Assembly (NCBI GenBank): GCA_947629645.1
Contig: CANREV010000009.1
Span: 1 to 64,000, forward strand
Length of the DNA stretch: 64,000 nucleotides
Source of the DNA: an uncultured Acetatifactor sp.
GTDB lineage: Bacteria > Bacillota > Clostridia > Lachnospirales > Lachnospiraceae
Reading direction: 5' to 3'
The first letter of the stretch is position 1. Every line of letters begins with the position of its first letter. This document shows positions 45,135 through 55,700 of this stretch, one piece after another. The position numbers and the translations under genes were made by a program. The notes beneath the pieces were generated by a model. It did not search any database and was not told where the DNA came from. It was given only the letters and a program-made list of their open reading frames with translations.

Positions 45135-47228
45135 ATGAAAGTTTACACAACCGACAAGATTAGAAATGTTGTGCTGTTAGGTCACGGCGGCAGCGGAAAG
45201 ACCAGTCTGGCGGAAAGCTTTGCCTATCTGGCCGGCATCACTTCCCGGATGGGAAAGGTAGCCGATGGCAACACCATAAGCGATTACGGCAAGGAAGAAC
45301 AGAAGCGTAAGTTTTCCATCAATACTTCCGTGATCCCCATCGAGTGGGAAGGGTGCAAGATCAATGTTCTCGATGCTCCCGGCTATTTTGATTTTGTGGG
45401 TGAGATGGAGGAGGCGGTCAGCGCGGCAGGCGCCGCCATCATCGTGGTGAACGGCAAGGCCGGTGTGGAAGTCGGCACACAGAAAGCATGGGAACTCTGT
45501 GAAAAATATAAGCTGCCCAGAATCGTATATGTCTCCAATATGGATGTGGATAATGCTTCGTTCCGTCAGGTAGTGGAGGATATGACGCGTCTTTATGGCA
45601 AGAAGATGGCGCCTTTTAATCTGCCTATCCGCGAAAACGAAAAGTTTGTGGGATATGTGAATGTGATCACCGAGTCCGGCAACCGCTGGCAGGGAAAGGA
45701 AGTAGTGCCCTGCGAGGTGCCGGAATACAGCAAGGCCAATCTGCAGATCTGCCGGGATACGCTGATGGAAGCTGTCGCGGAGACCAGCGAGGAGATGATG
45801 GAGCGTTATTTCGGCGGAGAGAGTTTCTCCGAGGCGGAGATCAGGGCGGCGCTGCGCACCAATGTCTGCGAGTGCAGCATCTTCCCCATGACCATGGGAT
45901 CCAACGTTTTATGTCAGGGCGTTTACACGCTGCTGGACGATATCGTGAAATATTTCCCCAGCCCTGAAAACAGACAGGTGGCCGGCATCAATATGAAGAC
46001 CAATGAAATCTACCATGCGGACTATGACTTCTCCAAAGCGAAATCCGCTTATATCTGGAAGACCATCGTGGATCCTTTCATTGGTAAATACTCTCTGATC
46101 AAGGTAAATTCCGGTGTGTTTAAGACCGATGACCTGATCTATAACGTGGACCGCGATATTGAAGAGAAGATCGGAAAAATCTATGTCCTTCAGGGTAATA
46201 AGCCTGTTGAGGTGCCGGAGCTCCACGCCGGAGATATCGGCGCGCTGGCAAAGCTGACTGCGGCGAGGACCGGAAACAGCCTTTCCACCAAGGCTACCAC
46301 GATCAAATACGGCAAGTTTGAAATCTCCGTTCCCTATACTTATATGCGGTATAAGCCTAAGAACAAGGCTGATATTGATAAGATCTCCCAGGCGCTGCAG
46401 AAACTGACTCATGAGGACCAGACGCTGAAAGTAGTGAACGATGCGGAAAACAGGCAGACGCTGCTTTACGGCATGGGCGAACAGCACCTGGAAATTGTCG
46501 TCAGCAGACTTTTAAATGAGTATAAAGTGGATGTGGAGCTGGTAAAACCTAAAATCGCATACAGGGAAACGATCAAGGGCAAGTCGGATGTGGAGGCTAA
46601 GTACAAGAAACAGTCCGGCGGACACGGACAGTACGGTCATGTAAAAATGCGATTCTCCTCTTCCGATGATCTGGATAAGCCTTTCGTGTTCGAGCAGGAA
46701 GTGGTAGGCGGCGCCGTGCCGAAGAATTATTTCCCCGCAGTGGAAAAAGGCCTTCAGGAGTCTGTTCTCAAAGGTCCTCTGGCCGCTTATCCGGTAGTGG
46801 GCGTGAAGGCTGTTTTGTACGATGGTTCTTATCACCCTGTGGATTCTTCCGAGCAGGCTTTTAAGATGGCTACCATACAGGCTTTCAAGAAAGGGTTTAT
46901 GGAGGCTAAGCCGGTGCTGCTTGAGCCGATTGCCGCCTTGAAAGTGACGGTGCCCGATGCCTACACGGGAGACGTCATGGGAGATTTGAACAAGAGAAGA
47001 GGACGGGTGCTGGGGATGAACCCCGCGGCAGGCGGCAGACAGATCATTGAGGCCGATATCCCTATGAGCAGCCTCTTTGGTTACTGTACCGACCTTCGTT
47101 CCATGACGGGCGGCAGAGGGGAATATTCCTACGAGTTTGCGCGCTACGAGCAGGCGCCTTCCGATGTGCAGGAGAAGGAAGTGGCGGCAAGGGCGGCCAA
47201 GGTTGCGGAGAACAGCGCGGAGGATTAA
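45135..47228 (+). CDS. Elongation factor G-like GTPase (EF-G paralogue)
   Basis: A 697-residue translational GTPase with the domain order of EF-G. The P-loop is GHGGSGKTSLAE near residue 17. The G3 motif reads DAPGYFDF, not DTPGHVDF, so the catalytic histidine is tyrosine. The G4 motif NKMD reads SNMD. Domains II-V follow, with QSGGHGQYGHVKM in domain IV. It starts at 45135 behind GGAGG. It belongs to the EF-G-like (FusA2-type) branch and is unlikely to be the main EF-G, which would sit with rpsL-rpsG-tuf. The role may be ribosome protection, recycling or none in GTP hydrolysis. Confidence 0.85.
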   Translation: MKVYTTDKIRNVVLLGHGGSGKTSLAESFAYLAGITSRMGKVADGNTISDYGKEEQKRKFSINTSVIPIEWEGCKINVLDAPGYFDFVGEMEEAVSAAGAAIIVVNGKAGVEVGTQKAWELCEKYKLPRIVYVSNMDVDNASFRQVVEDMTRLYGKKMAPFNLPIRENEKFVGYVNVITESGNRWQGKEVVPCEVPEYSKANLQICRDTLMEAVAETSEEMMERYFGGESFSEAEIRAALRTNVCECSIFPMTMGSNVLCQGVYTLLDDIVKYFPSPENRQVAGINMKTNEIYHADYDFSKAKSAYIWKTIVDPFIGKYSLIKVNSGVFKTDDLIYNVDRDIEEKIGKIYVLQGNKPVEVPELHAGDIGALAKLTAARTGNSLSTKATTIKYGKFEISVPYTYMRYKPKNKADIDKISQALQKLTHEDQTLKVVNDAENRQTLLYGMGEQHLEIVVSRLLNEYKVDVELVKPKIAYRETIKGKSDVEAKYKKQSGGHGQYGHVKMRFSSSDDLDKPFVFEQEVVGGAVPKNYFPAVEKGLQESVLKGPLAAYPVVGVKAVLYDGSYHPVDSSEQAFKMATIQAFKKGFMEAKPVLLEPIAALKVTVPDAYTGDVMGDLNKRRGRVLGMNPAAGGRQIIEADIPMSSLFGYCTDLRSMTGGRGEYSYEFARYEQAPSDVQEKEVAARAAKVAENSAED

Positions 47229-47235
47229 AAAAGAA

Positions 47236-47264
47236 TTGACAGATCCGGTAAAACGGGATAAAAT
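47236..47264 (+). promoter_or_regulatory. Promoter of the leuS T-box transcript
   Basis: A perfect TTGACA at 47236-47241 and TAAAAT at 47259-47264 have 17-base spacing, starting eight bases after the EF-G-like stop. Confidence 0.82.
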
Positions 47265-47270
47265 AGGCGT

Positions 47271-47560
47271 TAGTTTATGAATACAGACTGACGTTGATGA
47301 GGAGTATTAAGAATATCGGACTTTCAGAGAGCTATCGGGCGGTGGAAGATGGCAGCGAGATATTCCCAACTGGCCTCGGAGTTCTCTCCTGAAGCGTATG
47401 GCGTGGGTAGGGAGGTGCGGCCGATCCCGTTACAGATCAAAAGTGCGCAGTGCGGACCGATGGGCGCAAACGTCCGGTGAAGACGGTTTTTCGCCCTGCG
47501 AATTAGAGTGGTACCACGGAACATGAGCCCTTTCGTCTCTAAATGGCGAAAGGGCTTTTT
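47271..47560 (+). promoter_or_regulatory. T-box leader, leucine type
   Basis: The T-box core AGAGTGGTACCACGG is at 47505-47519. The terminator GCCCTTTCG/CGAAAGGGC (47527-47555) with T5 follows. Stem I pairs GAGG with CCTC and GAATATC with GATATTC. This leaves CCAACTGG opposite AGTATTAA, so CTG at 47370-47372 is the specifier codon, a leucine codon. Uncharged tRNA-Leu should promote antitermination into leuS. Confidence 0.93.
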
Positions 47561-47660
47561 AGCGCTCCGCGGGAGCGCGATTCTATGGCGGAATCCGCAA
47601 AAGCAGCGCCGCGGCGGATGAAAAAAGGAAATGGGCGCGCAAAGAGAGGAGAAAACAAAA

Positions 47661-50075
47661 ATGGCAGTACCTTATAATCACCATGAGGTGGAATCCAAAT
47701 GGCAGGCTGTGTGGGATGAGGAAAAAGCTTTCAGGACTTCTGACGATCATTCCAAGCCCAAATATTACGCATTGGTAGAGTTTCCTTATCCTTCCGGACA
47801 GGGGCTCCACGTGGGACATCCCAGACCGTACACCGCGCTGGATATTGTGGCGAGAAAGAGGAGGATGCAGGGCTATAACGTGCTCTATCCCATGGGCTGG
47901 GACGCATTCGGGCTCCCCACGGAAAATTACGCCATCAAAAACCACATCCATCCGAGGATCGTCACCGAAAACAATGTGAAGCGTTTCAAGGCGCAGCTTC
48001 ACGCGCTGGGGTATTCCTTCGACTGGGACAGGGAGATCAACACCACCGATCCCGATTATTACAAGTGGACCCAGTGGATCTTCTTGAAGCTGTTTAAAGC
48101 GGGACTGGCTTACAAGGCTGAGATGCCTATCAACTGGTGCACTTCCTGCAAGGTGGGGCTGGCTAACGAGGAAGTGGTCAACGGCGTCTGCGAGCGGTGC
48201 GGGTCGGAAGTGGTCAGAAAAGTGAAAAGCCAGTGGATGCTTAAGATCACGGAGTACGCGGATAAGCTGATACAGGGGCTGGACACGGTGGATTACATTG
48301 ACCGGGTCAAAGTCTCCCAGCGCAACTGGATCGGAAAATCCCAGGGCGCGGAAGTGGACTTTGCCCTTACCGGCAAGGACGAGAAGCTGCGCGTTTATAC
48401 CACCCGTCCCGATACTTTGTTCGGCGCCACATATATGGTGGTCTCCCCGGAGCATCCTCTGATCGATAAGTATAAAGAGGAAATCGAAAATTATGACGAG
48501 CTGATGCGGTATCGGGAGCAGGCGGCGAAAAAGTCTGATTTTGAACGCACCGAGCTTGCGAAAGACAAGACAGGCGTACAGATCCGCGGACTGACCGCCA
48601 CCAATCCCGTCAACCAAAAAGAGATCCCGATCTGGATCTCGGATTATGTGCTGATGACTTACGGTACCGGCGCTATCATGGCGGTGCCCGCCCATGACGA
48701 AAGAGACTGGGATTTCGCGAAGAAATTTGATCTGCCCATTGTGGAAGTGGTGGCGGGAAGCCCTGTCAGCGTGCAGGAGCAGGTATACACCGATGTGGCC
48801 ACAGGGACCTTGGTAAATTCCGACTTCTTAAACGGTCTTTCCGTTGCCGAGGCAAAGGAAAAGATCATCAGCTTTTTGGAGGAGAAGGGGATCGGGCAAA
48901 GAAAAACCAACTTTAAACTGCGCGACTGGGTCTTCTCCAGACAGCGTTACTGGGGAGAGCCTATTCCGATCGTAAAATGCGAAAAATGCGGTTATGTTCC
49001 TCTGGACGAGAGCGAACTGCCGCTCATGCTTCCCGAGGTAGAGTCCTATGAACCCACCGACAACGGAGAGTCCCCGCTGGCGGCCATGGACGAATGGGTG
49101 AACACCACCTGTCCCTGCTGTAAAGGCCCGGCAAAGAGGGAAACGGACACCATGCCGCAGTGGGCGGGCTCGTCCTGGTATTTTTTAAGGTATACGGATC
49201 CTGACAACAAGGAGGCTCTGGCCAGCAAAGAGGCGCTGGATTACTGGATGCCGGTAGACTGGTATAACGGGGGAATGGAACACACAACGCTGCACCTTCT
49301 TTACTCCAGATTCTGGCACAGGTTTTTGTACGATCAGGGTGTGGTGCCCTGTCCCGAGCCTTATCAGAAGCGGACCAGCCACGGCATGATCCTTGGCTCT
49401 AACGGGGAGAAAATGTCCAAGTCCAGAGGAAATGTGGTCAATCCGGACGATATCGTGAGAGAGTACGGCGCGGATACGCTTCGCACCTATGAAATGTTTA
49501 TCGGCGCGTTCGACTTAAGCGCGGCATGGAGCGAGGACGGCGTGAAAGGTTGCCGCAGATTTCTGGAGAGAGTGTGGAAGCTTCAGGATATTTTAGTGGA
49601 TGGGGACGGCTACAGCACGGATCTGGAGACCAGGATGCACCAGACCATCAGGAAAGTGTCCTCAGACTTTGAAAATCTCAAATACAATACCGCGATTGCA
49701 GCCATGATGGCCCTGATCAATGAATTCTACAGGAAAAACCAGGTTACAAGGGGAGAGTACAAAACATTTCTGACACTCTTAAATCCCGTGGCGCCCCACA
49801 TTACAGAGGAATTGTGGCAGACGGCCGGTTATGAGGGAAGGGTATATCAGACCGCATGGCCGGAGTATGACGAGGCGAAAACGGTGGAGAGCACCGTGGA
49901 AGTGGGCGTACAGGTGAACGGAAAAATGCGTGTGGCTATCACTGTCTCCAAGGATGAAGATAAGGATAAAGTGATCGCCATGGCAAAAGAAGCGCTGGGC
50001 GATAAGCTGTCCGGCACCGTAGTCAAGGAGATCTATGTGCCGGGAAGGCTTGTGAATCTGGTGGTGAAACCCTAA
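47661..50075 (+). CDS. leuS: Leucyl-tRNA synthetase
   Basis: An 804-residue class I synthetase. The HIGH-like motif is [10 protein letters not shown] near residue 50, the CP1 editing domain lies at about residues 220-400, and the KMSKS motif is [10 protein letters not shown] near residue 580. A zinc-ribbon-like Cys set ([23 protein letters not shown]) is in the N-terminal insert. The C-terminal anticodon domain ends with [16 protein letters not shown]. The start at 47661 has GAGAGGAG; the track start is 10 residues earlier. T-box control lies upstream. Confidence 0.97.
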   Translation: MAVPYNHHEVESKWQAVWDEEKAFRTSDDHSKPKYYALVEFPYPSGQGLHVGHPRPYTALDIVARKRRMQGYNVLYPMGWDAFGLPTENYAIKNHIHPRIVTENNVKRFKAQLHALGYSFDWDREINTTDPDYYKWTQWIFLKLFKAGLAYKAEMPINWCTSCKVGLANEEVVNGVCERCGSEVVRKVKSQWMLKITEYADKLIQGLDTVDYIDRVKVSQRNWIGKSQGAEVDFALTGKDEKLRVYTTRPDTLFGATYMVVSPEHPLIDKYKEEIENYDELMRYREQAAKKSDFERTELAKDKTGVQIRGLTATNPVNQKEIPIWISDYVLMTYGTGAIMAVPAHDERDWDFAKKFDLPIVEVVAGSPVSVQEQVYTDVATGTLVNSDFLNGLSVAEAKEKIISFLEEKGIGQRKTNFKLRDWVFSRQRYWGEPIPIVKCEKCGYVPLDESELPLMLPEVESYEPTDNGESPLAAMDEWVNTTCPCCKGPAKRETDTMPQWAGSSWYFLRYTDPDNKEALASKEALDYWMPVDWYNGGMEHTTLHLLYSRFWHRFLYDQGVVPCPEPYQKRTSHGMILGSNGEKMSKSRGNVVNPDDIVREYGADTLRTYEMFIGAFDLSAAWSEDGVKGCRRFLERVWKLQDILVDGDGYSTDLETRMHQTIRKVSSDFENLKYNTAIAAMMALINEFYRKNQVTRGEYKTFLTLLNPVAPHITEELWQTAGYEGRVYQTAWPEYDEAKTVESTVEVGVQVNGKMRVAITVSKDEDKDKVIAMAKEALGDKLSGTVVKEIYVPGRLVNLVVKP

Positions 50076-50135
50076 AGAGCCGCGCGGCGCTGCGCGCAGC
50101 ATTATGCCGGGGAGGCACATGGTTTTAACCAAAAG

Positions 50136-50154
50136 GGGCGGTCATTGACCGCCC
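50136..50154. terminator. Hairpin between convergent leuS and the minus-strand gene
   Basis: GGGCGGTC and GACCGCCC form a perfect 8-bp stem with a 3-base loop. T tracts on both sides are short, so it is a weak terminator at best. It contains the stop of the minus-strand gene. Confidence 0.45.
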
Positions 50155-50429
50155 TTGATGTTTTTCTCCAATATACGGTTGATCTGCTCTAATTCTTCTT
50201 CTGTGCTGTATTTTTGTACGGCTTTGATGGCCGCCTGTATTTCGCCGGGCGTGAAAGTAAGATTTTCTTTCTTGGCCTGCTGCAGCATGGGCATCAAAAG
50301 CAGCAGCATCTCCTTCTGGCTCTTGCCCTGTGTCCGGGTAAAAATCCTTGTCAGAAAATCCAGCTTTTTGGGAGAGATATTTTTGACCAGTTCATCAGAC
50401 ATCCATTTGGGCCTATCCTGTTCTTCCAT
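50142..50429 (-). CDS. Hypothetical protein, 95 residues
   Basis: I do not recognise the family. The protein begins MEEQDRPKWMSDELVKNISPKKLDFL and is predicted helical and charged, with a Met/Leu-rich helix (KEMLLLLMPMLQQAKKENL) and no signal or membrane segment. GGAGGATTCC sets the start at 50429; the track start at 50510 lies within the upstream gene. It overlaps the upstream gene by 17 bases, so the two form a coupled pair. The pair may interact or act together, which is inference only. Confidence 0.7.
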   Translation of the reverse strand: MEEQDRPKWMSDELVKNISPKKLDFLTRIFTRTQGKSQKEMLLLLMPMLQQAKKENLTFTPGEIQAAIKAVQKYSTEEELEQINRILEKNIKGGQ

Positions 50430-50868
50430 CGGAATCCTCCTTTCCCGAAATATTGTTTCCCAGCAGTTCCATGATGGAAGTAAGGTCCATGTTTTCCGGA
50501 TCCATTCCATCGGGGAACATTTCCTGTACGGTCTGCATCATTTCCATCATCTCCTGCATCCTGCTTAAATTCTGCATCATGTTTTTCATGCTTTCCACCG
50601 TTTCGCGCTCCCCGGGACTGCAGAAAGGAAGCAATTCATCCCAGAGTTTGGAGGCGCCGTCAGGCTGTAAGGGAAAAAAGGGCATGGCATGGGGATGATT
50701 TTTTAAAAAGGAGAGCGTGTAGTTAAGCTCCATCACCTTGATGCAGACAGCGAGGGCTCCCTGCTGCTGCGGTTTTAAATAGGGAAGGAGCACTTTCATC
50801 ATCTGAATGTGGTTCGTAGTAAAGAGGGAATCAAATGCTTCGATGCTTCCCGCGTCTCTCTCTTCCAT
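50413..50868 (-). CDS. Hypothetical methionine-rich helical protein, 151 residues
   Basis: No family is recognised. The protein contains FTTNHIQMMKVLLPYLKPQQQ near the start and a long Met/Glu-rich helix (MKNMMQNLSRMQEMMEMMQTVQEMF) near residue 95-120. There is no signal peptide. AAAGGA lies about a dozen bases upstream. It is followed by, and overlaps, the 95-residue gene, suggesting a two-gene operon. Codon use resembles its neighbours. Confidence 0.7.
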   Translation of the reverse strand: MEERDAGSIEAFDSLFTTNHIQMMKVLLPYLKPQQQGALAVCIKVMELNYTLSFLKNHPHAMPFFPLQPDGASKLWDELLPFCSPGERETVESMKNMMQNLSRMQEMMEMMQTVQEMFPDGMDPENMDLTSIMELLGNNISGKEDSDGRTG

Positions 50869-50960
50869 GCGCAGTCCGATCCTTTCCGGCCCTGGGGAAA
50901 GCCGTATATTGTTATCCTATGTAAAAGCGGGCGCAGTTATGATTGACCTGTCTGCACGGG

Positions 50961-50986
50961 AAAAAGGGCTCCAAACGGAGCCCTTT
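50961..50986 (-). terminator. Terminator of the cysteine-rich gene
   Basis: On the minus strand GGGCTCC and GGAGCCC form a stem with a 4-base loop, followed by TTTTT. It is 57 bases after the stop of the small gene at 51044. Confidence 0.8.
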
Positions 50987-51043
50987 CGTTTCCTGTATGG
51001 ATCAGTTGCGCGGCAGACGCCGCTTTCCATATCCGCAAAAAGA

Positions 51044-51310
51044 TCAGTTACATCCGCATCCGTTTCCGCAGAAACAGGAAACCAGAAGAATAACGATCAG
51101 CCAGGTGCAGGAACTGTTATTGTTGCCAAACAGGCTGATGCCGTTCGCCCCGTTGTTACATCCGCACCCGCTGCCATTGTTAAAGAGGGATAACAGCAGG
51201 ATGATCCAGAGCAGGCTGCATCCGTTGCCGCCCAAAAAATTGGCATTCTGTGTGTTTCCGCAACCGCAGGAATCATTGCATCCGCAGTTTGTAGCAGTTA
51301 AATCGCTCAT
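51044..51310 (-). CDS. Small cysteine- and glycine-rich hydrophobic protein
   Basis: An 88-residue protein with 12 cysteines, many as CGC or CNC pairs, and two hydrophobic stretches (LLWIILLLSLF and TWLIVILLVSCF). It begins MSDLTATNCGCNDSCGCG and ends GNGCGCN. Similar short proteins in Clostridia are sometimes labelled chorion-class high-cysteine proteins (from memory). A role in spore or envelope structure or metal binding is possible but not shown. TTGGAGGTT sets the ATG at 51310; the track start is five codons earlier. The upstream bases include CATAGTAT, which faintly resembles a sporulation sigma -10. Confidence 0.75.
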   Translation of the reverse strand: MSDLTATNCGCNDSCGCGNTQNANFLGGNGCSLLWIILLLSLFNNGSGCGCNNGANGISLFGNNNSSCTWLIVILLVSCFCGNGCGCN

Positions 51311-51444
51311 GTGATTAACCTCCAAGGATTTATTTATGGTTTATACTATGAACGATGCATGTCAATGTTTCCGAAAGCGCCGGATACTTTTCTGTTGTTC
51401 AGGATGAACTGTTTTGTTACATTTCAAAAAGTAAATAAAAAGAC

Positions 51445-51472
51445 TTGCATAAATTTCGACATATAGTAAAAT
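51445..51472 (+). promoter_or_regulatory. Promoter of the sortase operon
   Basis: TTGCAT at 51445-51450 and TAAAAT at 51467-51472 are 16 bases apart, about 55 bases before the sortase start. Confidence 0.6.
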
Positions 51473-51524
51473 AGAATTGTATATTGCGGTAAGTATGATA
51501 TGCATGTATAGTGGAATAGAGAAA

Positions 51525-52778
51525 ATGGCACAGACACAAAAAGTTTTTGTAGTGGAAGGCAGACAATTCCGCACCCAGAGAGATTATGCCCGCGCAGAAC
51601 GGGACAAAGAACTCATAGAAAAAATCCGCAGGGAGACGGATATGCAGGACAAGGCTGAGCTGGAGAAGCTGAAGGCCGACCTGAAAAAAGGGAAATATGA
51701 GTTTCTTACGCTTCTGGGGCAGGACTTTCAGGATGAAGTGGATGAGCTGATTCATAATGCCGTTGCATCAAACGGAAAGAGGAGCTCGAAAAGCGGAAAG
51801 ACAGCTAAAACTTCTGCGAAAAAAACGAAAAATCACGAAAACAGAAACTCCGGGGACGCAGGGACCGTTCGGGGGAAAGCGGATGCAGGGCACGGCGGCC
51901 CGGACGGGACGAAGGAAAAGCCCGGGAAGGATGATCCGGCGCAGGACGCGGCGGTGATGGAGGAGCTTAAGAGGCGTGAAAAGCGCAGGCGGCTTACCAT
52001 AGCGCTGTGCAGTTTGATCGCGGTATGCAGCCTGGGATATTTTGTCATTTACTCTTATTTTGATTACAGGACGAACAGCGCTTACGATGAGTTAAGCAAT
52101 TTAAAAGATCAGGGAGCAAAAAGTCAGACGGCTGTTCAGAATTCCGCGGCGCAGCCTCAGTTTACGCTGGATGAGGAGACGGCGGAGACGAAGGAAGTGC
52201 TGGAGGAATACAAATCTTTATTAAATAAGAATCAAAAGCTAATCGGATGGATTAAAATTGCCGATACAAATATAGATTACCCCGTAATGCAGACATCTGA
52301 CAACGAATATTATCTTGACCATAATATCAGTCAGGAATATGATAAAAACGGGTCTGTTTTTATGGATAAGGACTGCGATGTGTTAAAACCCAGCACCAAT
52401 TTTATCCTGTACGGGCACCACATGAAAAGCGGACAGATGTTCGGAGACCTGGACGAATACAGTCGTGAATCCTATTACGAGAAGCATCCTTATATTCAGT
52501 TCGACACGATATACGAGAAGGGGACTTATCAGGTCATGTATGTGTTCCGCTCCCATGTATACAGCGAGGGAGAGATCGCATTCAAATATTACCAGTTCAT
52601 TGATGTCAACTCTGAACAGGAATTTGATTCTTATATGCAGGAAATGGCGCAAATGTCCTATTATGATACGGGCGTGACCGCCGAATACGGAGACCAGTTG
52701 TTGACGCTGTCCACCTGTGATTATCAGGAGAAGGATGGCAGATTTGTAGTAGTGGCAAAGAAAATTGCAGAGGAGTAA
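51525..52778 (+). CDS. srtB: Class B sortase with long cytoplasmic N terminus
   Basis: A 417-residue sortase. The first 150 residues are charged and cytoplasmic: a coiled-coil-like region rich in Lys and Glu, then an Ala/Gly/Asp-rich part. One membrane helix (RLTIALCSLIAVCSLGYFVIYSYF) follows, and then the extracellular SrtB domain. The catalytic set is visible: His in LYGHHMKS (about residue 297), Cys in LSTCDY (about 397) and Arg in DGRFVVV (about 407). It attaches surface proteins to peptidoglycan. It precedes a protein with a PKTG-type signal by 5 bases, a very likely substrate. The long N terminus is unusual for SrtB. Confidence 0.92.
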   Translation: MAQTQKVFVVEGRQFRTQRDYARAERDKELIEKIRRETDMQDKAELEKLKADLKKGKYEFLTLLGQDFQDEVDELIHNAVASNGKRSSKSGKTAKTSAKKTKNHENRNSGDAGTVRGKADAGHGGPDGTKEKPGKDDPAQDAAVMEELKRREKRRRLTIALCSLIAVCSLGYFVIYSYFDYRTNSAYDELSNLKDQGAKSQTAVQNSAAQPQFTLDEETAETKEVLEEYKSLLNKNQKLIGWIKIADTNIDYPVMQTSDNEYYLDHNISQEYDKNGSVFMDKDCDVLKPSTNFILYGHHMKSGQMFGDLDEYSRESYYEKHPYIQFDTIYEKGTYQVMYVFRSHVYSEGEIAFKYYQFIDVNSEQEFDSYMQEMAQMSYYDTGVTAEYGDQLLTLSTCDYQEKDGRFVVVAKKIAEE

Positions 52779-52783
52779 AAAAG

Positions 52784-55700
52784 ATGGCAAAGTCTGTTAA
52801 AAAGAAAAACAGAAGGTTGAAAAGATCGATCAGGAAGACGTTTGGCGCGTTGTTCCTCGCATCGGCGCTGGTGGTGGCGGCGATCCCCACGGAGGGGCTG
52901 CAGGCGGAGGATCTGGGTTCGGTGCAAAGTTACACGCAAGATCCGAGGATTACGATACCGGATGATAAGATCTTTATAGAAGACGGCGGGTACATCCCGA
53001 AAGTGGAGCAGAACGCAAAGATTTATACCACCAGCGATGGCATGTTCCAGTTCGCCTATGTGGATTCCAAGACGGGCCTGTCCACCGGCAGCCAGATGGT
53101 GGCGGTCATTTTAGGATACAGCAATACCGGCGCCCTGGAGGGAGGCAGCCTGGTAATTCCCGACACTGTGGAAGCTTATCTGAAGTATTCCTATGAGGGG
53201 ACGGATACCGGTTACGCAGCCGTCAATCAGGCGGGAGAGCACCTCTATTACATGAGATATGTGGACAAAGTGGTGGACGGCGAGATCCAGTATGAGAAAG
53301 CATTGCCCGGAGAAAGTCAGGACGAGGCAGGATATAAACTGGATGAGAACAAAAACAGGATTCCGGTGAAAGAAGAAGCATATTATCCCTGCCTTGCCGC
53401 GGAACACGCCACCTGGTCCGGCGATTCCGATTTTTACACCAGAACAGGTACGGGACCTGAAGATTACGCGTATGTCCGGACCACAACGGACAGGATAGCC
53501 GCGGCGAAAGTCTGCTATATAGGAAACCAGTATCTGGTTGCCGGAGATGATGCGGGCACCTGGAAGATCGCGGATGGCGGCGGAGTGATCACGAGCGATG
53601 AGAGCGGCAGGAGTCACGGCGTGTTTCACGGAGCGGGCAATATCGGCAGCCTGACGGTCGGGCCAAACATGATGGGAATCGGGAACTGGGCTTTTTCCAA
53701 CTGTACCGCCATGAGCAGTATCACGCTGGCTAACGGTCTGCAGTGCCTGGGCAATCACGCGTTTGAGGACTGCGTCAACCTGAATACCGCAAATATCGAT
53801 CCTCTTGCGATTTTGACAGAGATAGGTTCTTATTGTTTTTATAACTGCCAGTCCCTGATGTCTTTCGATATGCCTATCAGCGTTTCCAAAATCGGCGATC
53901 AGGCTTTTTCCGGCTGTACCGCTCTGACAGACATGAATCTGATCAACCCCAGGGCGCTGGATGAAAGTGGAAATCAGAAGATAGGTGTATTGTCGGAACT
54001 GGGAAACGGGGTGTTTAAGAATTGCTCCAGTTTAAGGAATATTACGTTCCCCTCAACGTTTAACAACAACGGAAGGAATGTGGATGTCAGCGAGTTTGAG
54101 GGCTGCACTTCCCTGCAATATATCAAGACGGACGGAAATAATAATTTTACGCTGATAGATACTGAGAATAGGGGTTTTTCGTTTGAGAATTTTAAGGCAA
54201 CGGTTCCATCCACCTTTTATCTGGAAGGCCCTCAGGACAGGGCGCTGCATCACACAGCTACAGAACAGCATATCGCGTTTCGGTTTTTCGATGACCTGTC
54301 GGAGAAGTATGTATATGAACTGGTAGTGGAAGAGACGGACGGAGGAACGGTCAAGTACTGGGTGGATGATGACAACCAGCTGGTAAAATGTGAGATGAAC
54401 CCCGAGACTATGACTACCGTTACTTTGCCGGAGACGATCGGCCCCAAGCATATCAGTACCATCGGGACCGCTTTCCAGCACAAGTGCTTTTTAAAGACGA
54501 TCACCATTCCCGCATCGGTTTCCGCTATTGCCAACGATGCCTTTAAAGGGTGCCATAATCTTTCGGATGTGATCTTTACGCAGGCGGAAAATATCACTTC
54601 CATTGGGGCGGGAGCATTCAGCACACAGGAGACGGATAAGATACACAATAGCGCGTGTGACAAAAAACAGGATCTGGAATCGGAGCTTCGTTTTACCGGA
54701 ACGATTTCCACGGGAAGCGGCGTCACAAGACCTTTTGATTACGCCATGAATCCGTCCGAATATATCAATGCGGGGTCCCAGTACCGCACATATATTACTT
54801 ATTACAGCGGCTGGCCCACCAACCTTGCCGTGCGGTACAATGATTATACCGGTTTGAACGAATTGATCGATTACCCTACTTTAGAGGAACTGAAAGAGGG
54901 CACCAAGTATGTAAAGAGAGATTACGGCTCAAATAAAGGCTACGCCTACATGACGGACGAATACATCAGCGCTGCCGCGGGGGCGGTGAGCAAGTATACT
55001 TCGGGCGGCAGCCTGACGGATTACGAGAAACAGATCATCAACGCCGCGCTGGCGATCCATTTGCCGGAGGGAATCGAGTCCATTGCCTATGTGGATCCGG
55101 TGACAGGAACCCTTGCGAAGGAAGTGGATGCCGTCAGTGATGGCAATGCCGGTACCAGTGTTGTGGGATTGTTTAGTTACAAAGAGAGTCAGGGAGACAA
55201 CGATGAGGTTATAAACAGCGGCCACCTGAGCAAGACTTTGACGGCGGACAGTCTCCAGATGGTAGGAAAATCAGCGTTCAAGGACTGCAGTACTTTTAAT
55301 ACAGTGGAGTTAAACGGACCTTTGAGAGCCATCGGCAGTTATGCTTTTGAGGGCTGTGAGAATCTTTCCGGCGTGAGCCTTTCAGAGTCAATCGGCCAGA
55401 TGGGACTTCGGCCTTTTACGGGCTGTACCGGTCTTTCCAATGTGAACTTTAACGGCAGCGAGCGTTTTACCTGTGAAGATTCCCTGATCTTTGAGTATGC
55501 CGATGGGGGAAAGAAACTGGTGGAATATCTCGGCGGCAAGAAAATTCCCGGCATTGAGGCGGATGATCTGGTCGGCGTGACCGAGATTTATCCCGAAGCC
55601 TTTATGGGTACGGGCGTTACGGCAGCGGATTTAAGCCAGTCTTCCATCAAGAGCGTGCCGGAGAGCGCCTTCAGGGAGACGGCGAAGCTGTATTCCGTGA

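Noticed and set aside
47583-48695. 370-residue minus-strand ORF
   Set aside because: It is antisense to leuS, another shadow.
50890-51193. Plus-strand ORFs 50807-51193 and 50943-51314
   Set aside because: They run antisense to the Cys-rich gene and its terminator and contain no recognisable protein.
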